Part shown: positions 27,737 through 33,797 of the stretch, piece by piece | Layout: each line of letters opens with the position of its first letter | How positions within the stretch are numbered: the first letter of the stretch is position 1 | Assembly: GCA_046262635.1 (NCBI GenBank) | Contig: JBHEMK010000147.1 | Location: 1 to 33,797, forward strand | DNA from: JBHEMK01 sp046262635 | GTDB lineage: Bacteria > Actinomycetota > Thermoleophilia > Gaiellales > Gaiellaceae | Reading direction: 5' to 3' | DNA: 33,797 nt | Position numbers and translations under genes: made by a program | The notes under the pieces: generated by a model | The model's input: only the letters and a program-made list of their open reading frames with translations | Database searches by the model: none | What the model was told of the DNA's origin: nothing

Positions 27737-28327
27737 TCACAGTCGCCGCTCCACGCGCCGCTTGCCGAAGTGAACGAGCACCCAGCCGAGCGCGAGCACG
27801 ACGATGATCCCCGCCGCCGCGTAGAGCCCGTAGCGGTTGATCGCGCTCGCAGCGGCGTGGCCGGCGTAGTACGCGACGAGGCCCACACCGGTCGCCCACG
27901 CAATTCCGCCGGCCGCATTCCAGAAGAAGAATCTCCACCAGGGCATCCGGCCGATCCCCGCGATCCACGCGGCGGTGTAGCGCAGGACGGTGATGAATCG
28001 CCCGAAGAAGACGGTCTTGCCGCCGTGCCGCTCAATTAGCTTCTCGGCGCGTGGCAAGACGCGCTCGGCGTAGCTGTTGAGCCAGCTCCAGCGGCGAAAA
28101 AGCGCTCGTCCGCCCAGGCGGCCGATCAGCCAGTAGCCGAGGTTGTCGCCGATGATCGCGCCGGCCGCGGCGAGCCCGATCACCCAGCCGATCGAGTAGT
28201 CGCCCTTTGAGGCGAGGATGCCGAAGGCGATCAGCGCCGTCTCGCCCGGGAGCGGGATTCCGAACGATTCGAGCATGACGACGACGAAGAGCAGCGGGAG
28301 GCCGTGCTGGGTGAAGAAGCTTGTCAC
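27737..28327 (-). CDS. DedA/SNARE-associated family membrane protein (196 aa)
   Basis: DedA proteins act in the inner membrane; some members flip undecaprenyl-phosphate or other lipids and support proton-motive force. Signature pieces: FVVVMLESFGIPLPGETALIAFGILASKG (E..G.PlPGE), IIGDNLGYWLIGRLGG, the amphipathic GGKTVFFGRFITVLRYTAAWIAGIGRMPWWRFFFWNAAGGIAWA (F.gRF...lR...a..aG...M....F...N..G), and a final membrane segment with basic tail (HFGKRRVERRL). I chose GTG 28327, giving VTSFFTQHGLPLLF, the usual short lead; ATG 28456 would add 43 atypical residues. No Shine-Dalgarno or TANNNT box is seen at this start. Divergent from pntAA. Confidence 0.9.
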   Translation of the reverse strand: MTSFFTQHGLPLLFVVVMLESFGIPLPGETALIAFGILASKGDYSIGWVIGLAAAGAIIGDNLGYWLIGRLGGRALFRRWSWLNSYAERVLPRAEKLIERHGGKTVFFGRFITVLRYTAAWIAGIGRMPWWRFFFWNAAGGIAWATGVGLVAYYAGHAAASAINRYGLYAAAGIIVVLALGWVLVHFGKRRVERRL

Positions 28328-28532
28328 CCCGGGAATCTTGCCTGCGAGCGCGTTGCGCGCTCCCGTCGGAGGGACCGCGGCCGCTCTGTCCACATCCGGA
28401 TCAAGCTGCGCGAGCCGGGCCCGAAGGCCGGCACGAGTTCCTGGCGGCCTCAGCATCGACGACCGCTTCAGACACCCTCGGGAAGAAGCTCGAGCCACCG
28501 CGGGTTCACGCGTGAGCTCGACCGGCCTCACA

Positions 28533-28538
28533 TAGACT
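28533..28538 (+). promoter_or_regulatory. Leaderless-type -10 box before pntAA
   Basis: TAGACT is followed by 7 bases and then GTG at 28546. It is the probable promoter for the three-gene transhydrogenase operon. Confidence 0.5.
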
Positions 28539-28545
28539 CGCCCCC

Positions 28546-29634
28546 GTGCGAGTCGGCGTCCCCCGCGAGACCGCCCCGGGCGAGCGCCGCGTGGCCCTGG
28601 TGCCGGAGGCTGTCGGCCGCCTGCGCGCAGCCGGTTTCGAACTCGTCGTCGAGCCGGGTGCCGGCACGTCCGCATCCTTTCCCGACGAGACGTACGCGGA
28701 AGCCGGCGCGATCCTGGGCGACCCGTGGGCGGCCGCCGCGGTCGTGAAGGTGGCAAAGCCCTCAGCGGACGAGGCAGAGCGGCTTGAGGAGGGCTCGATT
28801 CTCGTCGCCTTTCTGCAGCCGCTGACCGACCACGAGGGGATCGAGCGACTGGCGAAGCGCGGCGTACTCGCGTTCGCGATGGAGTCGATCCCGCGGATCA
28901 CCCGTGCGCAGCCGATGGACGCGCTTTCCTCGCAGGCCACCGTCGGCGGCTACAAGGCGGCGTTGCTTGCCGCCGACACGCTCCCACGCTTCTTTCCGAT
29001 GCTGATGACGGCCGCCGGAACGGTGGCCCCCGCCAAGGTGCTCGTGCTTGGCGCCGGAGTGGCAGGACTGCAGGCGATCGCAACGGCACGCCGGCTCGGT
29101 GCGGTCGTCACCGGCTTCGACGTCCGCCCGGTCGTGCGCGAGCAGATCGAGAGCCTCGGCGCGACGTGGCTCGACCTCGGCGTCGGCACCGGCGAGACGG
29201 AGGGCGGTTACGCACGCGAGCTGACGGCGGAGGAACAGCGCGCGCAGCAGGCTGCACTCGAGGAGCGGATCGCCGGCTTCGACGCGGTGATCACGACCGC
29301 CGCCGTCCCGGGCCGACCTGCACCGCGGCTGATCCCCACAGCTGCGGTCGCGTCGATGCGGCCAGGCTCGGTGATCGTCGACCTGGCCGCCGAGTCGGGC
29401 GGCAACTGCGAACTGACGGTCCCGGGCGAGATCGCGGTGCGCGAGGGCGTCACCATCGTCGGTCTTGTCAACCTCGCCAGCACGATGCCGACGCATGCCT
29501 CGCAGCTCTACGCGCGGAATGTCATGTCGCTCCTGAGCCACCTCGCCCCCGGCGGCGAGCCCAAGCTCGACTGGGACGACGCGATCACCGCCGGCGCGTG
29601 CGTGACGCGCGACCAGACGGAGGCACCCGCATGA
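28546..29634 (+). CDS. pntA: NAD(P) transhydrogenase subunit alpha, domain I (PntAA)
   Basis: The soluble NAD(H)-binding part of proton-translocating transhydrogenase. The 362 residues contain MRVGVPRETAPGERRVALVP, ESIPRITRAQPMDALSSQAT, VGGYKAALLAA, the NAD fold VLVLGAGVAGLQAIATARRLG with GAGVAG at 169-174, FDVRPVVREQIESLGA, and GSVIVDLAAESGGNCELTVPG. The RITRAQ.MDalSSQa..aGY motif separates it from alanine dehydrogenase. Start GTG 28546 with TAGACT 7 bases upstream. The stop overlaps the ATG of pntAB (ATGA). The three-polypeptide arrangement is the one found in Rhodospirillum and many actinobacteria. Confidence 0.95.
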   Translation: MRVGVPRETAPGERRVALVPEAVGRLRAAGFELVVEPGAGTSASFPDETYAEAGAILGDPWAAAAVVKVAKPSADEAERLEEGSILVAFLQPLTDHEGIERLAKRGVLAFAMESIPRITRAQPMDALSSQATVGGYKAALLAADTLPRFFPMLMTAAGTVAPAKVLVLGAGVAGLQAIATARRLGAVVTGFDVRPVVREQIESLGATWLDLGVGTGETEGGYARELTAEEQRAQQAALEERIAGFDAVITTAAVPGRPAPRLIPTAAVASMRPGSVIVDLAAESGGNCELTVPGEIAVREGVTIVGLVNLASTMPTHASQLYARNVMSLLSHLAPGGEPKLDWDDAITAGACVTRDQTEAPA

Positions 29635-29937
29635 GTCACGGGACGCTGCTCGTCTTCGAGGTCACGATCCTCGTCCTCGCGATCTTCCTCGGATTCGAGG
29701 TGATCTCGAAGGTGCCGACGCTGCTGCACACGCCGCTGATGTCCGGAACCAATGCGATCCATGGGATTGTGATCGTCGGGGCGATGCTCGTTGCCGGCCT
29801 CGGGCACAAGGACACGCTGACGACAATCATCGCTCTTGTGGCGGTCATCCTCGGCTCGGCCAACGCGGTCGGCGGGTTTGTCGTCACCGATCGCATGCTC
29901 CAAATGTTCAAGAAGCGGGAGCCGCCGAAGCGAGACG

Positions 29938-29945
<8 letters not shown>
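29631..29945 (+). CDS. pntAB: NAD(P) transhydrogenase subunit alpha part 2 (PntAB, 104 aa)
   Basis: The small membrane subunit of the transhydrogenase. It has three or four hydrophobic segments: LLVFEVTILVLAIFLGFEVI, SGTNAIHGIVIVGAMLVAG with the conserved NAIHGIV, and TIIALVAVILGSANAVGGFVVTDRML with the conserved G..N..GGf.vt.rML. The short tail FKKREPPKRDDG is cytoplasmic. Start ATG 29631 overlaps the pntAA stop, and its own stop lies inside the first codons of pntB (8-base overlap), so translation of all three is coupled. Confidence 0.95.
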
Positions 29946-31328
<1,383 letters not shown>

Positions 31329-31329
<1 letters not shown>

Positions 31330-31354
31330 CTCCAGCTCGAGGCGCTCGAGGAGC
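31329..31354 (+). terminator. Hairpin directly after pntB
   Basis: GCTCC at 31329-31333 and TCGAG at 31337-31341 pair with CTCGA and GGAGC at 31345-31354 around a GCG loop, with a 3-base bulge. It begins at the last base of the stop codon. There is no U tract, so it is a candidate terminator only. Confidence 0.4.
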
Positions 31355-31782
31355 CACGCATGAACCTGCAGCTCGCCGGCCTGGATCGTCAGCCGTCCGT
31401 CTTCCTGCGGGAGCCGCGCATCCACGGCTGGGCTGCGGGCCGCCAGCCCTCGGGGGATGGGGTGACGGGACCACCGGTCCTGCGCACCCAGGAGCAGCAC
31501 CGCACCGGAAGCTCCTGCACGTCCCAGCCCAGGGCCATCGAGAACAAGCTGATCGTTCTGCGCAGCCCTCGGCCTTGCTCGATCCGGTCGCTGGTCGGCT
31601 CGGGGGGGCGGTCGGCGAACTCGCCCCGTGCAGATGGCTGCGTCAGCGTCGCCGGCCGGCGAGTCGATCTCGTCGGCGATCTGCTCCGGCCCGGTAGCGA
31701 ACATCACGGGAGGGCCACGGCGACCGCGCCTCCATGAATGCGCAGCGCGCGCCGCGTCCGGGTGTCGCGACGAGGTGCTCGA
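31355..31782. other. No gene supported (428 bases)
   Basis: Lies between pntB and the convergent aminopeptidase gene. The minus strand has protein-like pieces in two frames (for example GPPVMFATGPEQIADEI near 31690 and TIQAGELQVHAWLLERLELE near 31335-31395) with no common frame, no start and no stop before pntB. This could be a decayed gene, but I cannot name a family. Confidence 0.35.
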
Positions 31783-32862
31783 CTAGATCGTCCACCGACC
31801 GTTCTCCTGGACGAGCTCTCCGTCGAGGAACAGCCGTCCTCCGGCGCGGAGGTCCTTGACCATGTCCCAGTGGACAACACTCTCGTTTTTCCCGCCGACG
31901 ACCGGAAAACCGGCGCCGATCGCCAGATGAATCGTGCCGTCCATCTTCTCGTCGAAGAGGGTGTTCTTCACGTATCGCTGGATGGCGGGGTTGCAACCGA
32001 CGCCCAGCTCGCCGAGCACGCGGGCGCCTGAGTCGGCCTCGAGTTGCGAGAGAAGATACTCCTCGTCGGACTCGGCAGACGCATCGACCACGCGGCCGCC
32101 CTCGAAGACGAGTCGGACGCCGCGGCACTCGTGACCGATCGCGACCGCGGGAAACTCGGCAAACTCGATCACACCCTCGGTCACGTCCTCGACCGGGCTG
32201 AAAAAGAACTCGCCGCCGGGCATGTTCAGATGGCCGTCGTCGACCATGCCCTCCCTTCCTGCCAGGCCGAGGCGCACATCGGTGCCTGCGCCGACGATGC
32301 GCACCTCGCCTGCTTCGTCGAACCGGTCCTTGTACCGCTGCATCCGTGCCGCCTCGGCGTCCCAGTCGAGCAGGCAGGCGCCGTAGACGAAGTCGGTGAA
32401 CTCGTCGAGGGTCATGCCGGCATCCTCGGCCTGAGCCTCCGTGGGGTAGCGGCAGCCGACCCACGGAATCTCGAACGACAGGCGCCGGGCGGTGAACGGG
32501 CGCACCATCTTCGAGAGCAGCCTGTCCCGCTCGTGCGGTAGATCGGCCCCCTCGTGCGTGCGCTCCGGGGCCGAGAGGTGCATCCAAGCGTCACAGCTCT
32601 CGTAGGCGCAGCGCTCGATCGGGGCGGGATGCTCCAGCAGCCCGAGTGGCGCCTCTTTCGCCCACTCGAGGTCGACGTCGAACGGGCCGAAACCGATCCG
32701 CACGATCGCATATGCGCCGCGGCGGGCGACCCGCCGCGCCACCGCTTCCACGAGCGGCCTCGCGGCTGGTCGCGACTTGACGAGCACCTGCCAGCCGGGC
32801 TGGACATCCAGGCAACGGTCGACGAGCAGTCGGGCGTACTCTTCGACTCTTCGATCCTCCAT
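31783..32862 (-). CDS. M29-family aminopeptidase (AmpS/PepS type)
   Basis: A cytoplasmic metallo-aminopeptidase releasing N-terminal residues from peptides. The 359-residue protein matches the family length. Visible: RVEEYARLLVDRCLDVQPGW, then YMLS-equivalent region ACLLDWDAEAARMQRYKDRF, GTDVRLGLAGRE, the metal Glu in MPGGEFFFSPVEDVTEGVIEF, LGELGVGCNPAIQRYVKNTL, then FDEKMDGTIHLAIGAGFP and the last ligands in NESVVHWDMVKDL (H and D). Start ATG 32862 lies 8 bases after TACCGT; the frame upstream is a basic extension overlapping the divergent gene's leader. Its neighbour across the promoter is an ornithine-cyclodeaminase-family gene, so both concern amino acids. Confidence 0.93.
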   Translation of the reverse strand: MEDRRVEEYARLLVDRCLDVQPGWQVLVKSRPAARPLVEAVARRVARRGAYAIVRIGFGPFDVDLEWAKEAPLGLLEHPAPIERCAYESCDAWMHLSAPERTHEGADLPHERDRLLSKMVRPFTARRLSFEIPWVGCRYPTEAQAEDAGMTLDEFTDFVYGACLLDWDAEAARMQRYKDRFDEAGEVRIVGAGTDVRLGLAGREGMVDDGHLNMPGGEFFFSPVEDVTEGVIEFAEFPAVAIGHECRGVRLVFEGGRVVDASAESDEEYLLSQLEADSGARVLGELGVGCNPAIQRYVKNTLFDEKMDGTIHLAIGAGFPVVGGKNESVVHWDMVKDLRAGGRLFLDGELVQENGRWTI

Positions 32863-32870
32863 CGCTCGAG

Positions 32871-32876
32871 ACGGTA
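32871..32876 (-). promoter_or_regulatory. Leaderless-type -10 box before the M29 aminopeptidase
   Basis: TACCGT on the minus strand is followed by 8 bases and then ATG at 32862. Confidence 0.45.
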
Positions 32877-33011
32877 CGCGTTCTGCCGCCGGAGGGTCGC
32901 AACCGAGCTCCAGCCTGTCGACCCGCGACGAGGCTCGGCGCGACGGCCGGGATTCCTCGCGGCGCCTACCCGGTTCGCGCGGCACGGCCTGCCTTAGGCT
33001 TCCTGGCGCCC

Positions 33012-33797
33012 GTGATCCCGCTCTTCACCGCCCGAGACGTCTACGAGGCCGTCTCGCCGCAGCGCGCCGTCGAGGCAGTCCACGACGCCTTCGTCGCCTA
33101 CGCACGGGGCGAGTGGACGATGCCGCCGAAGGTCTATGTGCCCGCCTATCCGGCCGGGGACTTCCGGGCGATGCCAGCCCTCGGTGCCGGCCACGCGCTG
33201 CTCAAGTGGATCACCTCGTTCCCGGGCAACCCAGCCAAGGGGATTCCGACCGTGATGGGGGTCGTGCTGCTCTCCTCCGCCGAGGACGGCCGGCTCGTGG
33301 CAGCGCTCGACGCGGCTTCGGTGACGGCGCTGCGGACCGGCGCCGCCGCGGTGCTCGCCGCGGAGACGCTGGGCCGCGACGGCGCCGAGAGTGCGGCGGT
33401 GATTGGCGCAGGCGTCAACGGCGAGGCAGCTGCACGAACCCTCGTCGCCCGCGGGCACGTCCCGCTGCTCTGGGACGTAAACACAACGCGAGCCGGCGAC
33501 GTGGCCGAGCGGGTGGGTGCCGGCGTCGCCGAGAGCCGGGAGCAGGCCCTCGCAGCCGACCTGCTCGTGACAGTGACCACGGGAGGTCAGGTGCTGCTCG
33601 CCGAGGGCGCTCTCCGCCCGGGACAGCACGTCAGCCTGATGGGCGCGGACGGCCCTGGCAAGGCGGAGATTGCGGTCTCGGAGCTTGCCCGCGTGCACGT
33701 GTTCTGCGACGACTGGGAGCAGTCGAGCCACGGAGGCGAGGTCGCAGCGGCGGTCGAGGCGGGTGCGCTCCGACGTGAGGACGTCACCGAGCTCGGA
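33012..33797 (+). CDS. Ornithine cyclodeaminase/mu-crystallin family protein (3' end outside window)
   Basis: The frame is open from GTG 33012 to the window edge, 262 codons. Family members convert ornithine to proline, reduce imino acids or act as alanine dehydrogenase with NAD(P). Visible: FTARDVYEAVSPQRAVEAVH, MPPKVYVPAY, LKWITSFPGNPAKGIPTVMG, the ligand region ALDAASVTALRTGAAAVLAA, the NAD fold AAVIGAGVNGEAAARTL, and SLMGADGPGKAEIAVSEL, followed by VFCDDWEQSSHGGEV. Substrate cannot be set from this part. TAGGCT lies 11 bases before GTG, longer than the other boxes. It is divergent from the M29 aminopeptidase gene. Confidence 0.88.
   Translation, partial: MIPLFTARDVYEAVSPQRAVEAVHDAFVAYARGEWTMPPKVYVPAYPAGDFRAMPALGAGHALLKWITSFPGNPAKGIPTVMGVVLLSSAEDGRLVAALDAASVTALRTGAAAVLAAETLGRDGAESAAVIGAGVNGEAAARTLVARGHVPLLWDVNTTRAGDVAERVGAGVAESREQALAADLLVTVTTGGQVLLAEGALRPGQHVSLMGADGPGKAEIAVSELARVHVFCDDWEQSSHGGEVAAAVEAGALRREDVTELG

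Noticed and set aside
32995..33000. TAGGCT as a further leaderless box before the ornithine-cyclodeaminase-family gene
   Set aside because: The spacing to GTG is 11 bases, outside the 6-9 range of the others; kept only as a possible promoter with a very short leader.

Overview
The window is high-GC, densely packed bacterial DNA, mostly ordinary housekeeping genes. Gene content fits a deep-branching actinobacterium of the Thermoleophilia (Gaiellales/Solirubrobacterales) type: a short Ppx, an AddA/AddB pair coupled to nth, a three-part proton-pumping transhydrogenase, DNA topoisomerase IB, a bacterial Vms1/eRF1-like protein, a microaggregate-binding-like small protein, GTG starts at many genes and little Shine-Dalgarno signal. 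That placement is an inference from gene content only.

Layout. 1-600: the 3' end of an IS110-like transposase, a 53-residue charged protein, a terminator and initiator tRNA-Met. 600-1890: a small membrane/coiled-coil protein overlapping ppx. 1890-4620: a hairpin, then a minus-strand operon of coiled-coil protein, glutamate dehydrogenase and CBS-pair protein. 4620-7340: an IS256 remnant, then an operon of response regulator, CHASE3 histidine kinase and a secreted allene-oxide-cyclase-like protein, each overlapping the next by 1-4 bases. 7340-8130: a frameshifted gene beside tRNA-Leu(TAA). 8140-12120: a membrane-anchored His-rich protein, a stress-type small protein, rmuC, a Vms1-like protein and a DUF488 protein. 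12120-15860: trxB behind a SigR-like promoter, corA, a zinc-ribbon/PAS protein, a decayed universal stress protein, yqgE and a membrane protein. 15866-22802: addB-addA-nth, a repair operon. 22850-25310: a 65-residue zinc-ribbon protein, topoisomerase IB and an isocitrate/isopropylmalate dehydrogenase. 25310-26730: a decayed tract with two frameshifted genes, one a B12-binding-domain regulator. 26731-33797: a macro-domain protein, a DedA protein, pntAA-pntAB-pntB, an M29 aminopeptidase and the start of an ornithine-cyclodeaminase-family gene.

How the genes work together. Several units bear on redox and nitrogen balance: glutamate dehydrogenase, transhydrogenase (NADH/NADPH), thioredoxin reductase, aminopeptidase and ornithine cyclodeaminase. 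Another set handles DNA: AddAB, Nth, RmuC and topoisomerase IB.

The most striking signal is regulatory. At 13 gene starts a hexamer of form TA(C/G)NNT lies 6-9 bases before the start codon, which is what leaderless mRNAs require. The same signal settles several start-codon choices. I found no clear new defence or biosynthetic system. The best candidates for unexplored biology are the glutamate dehydrogenase/CBS operon, the two-component/secreted-barrel operon, the membrane-anchored HxHxH protein and the zinc-ribbon/PAS protein.
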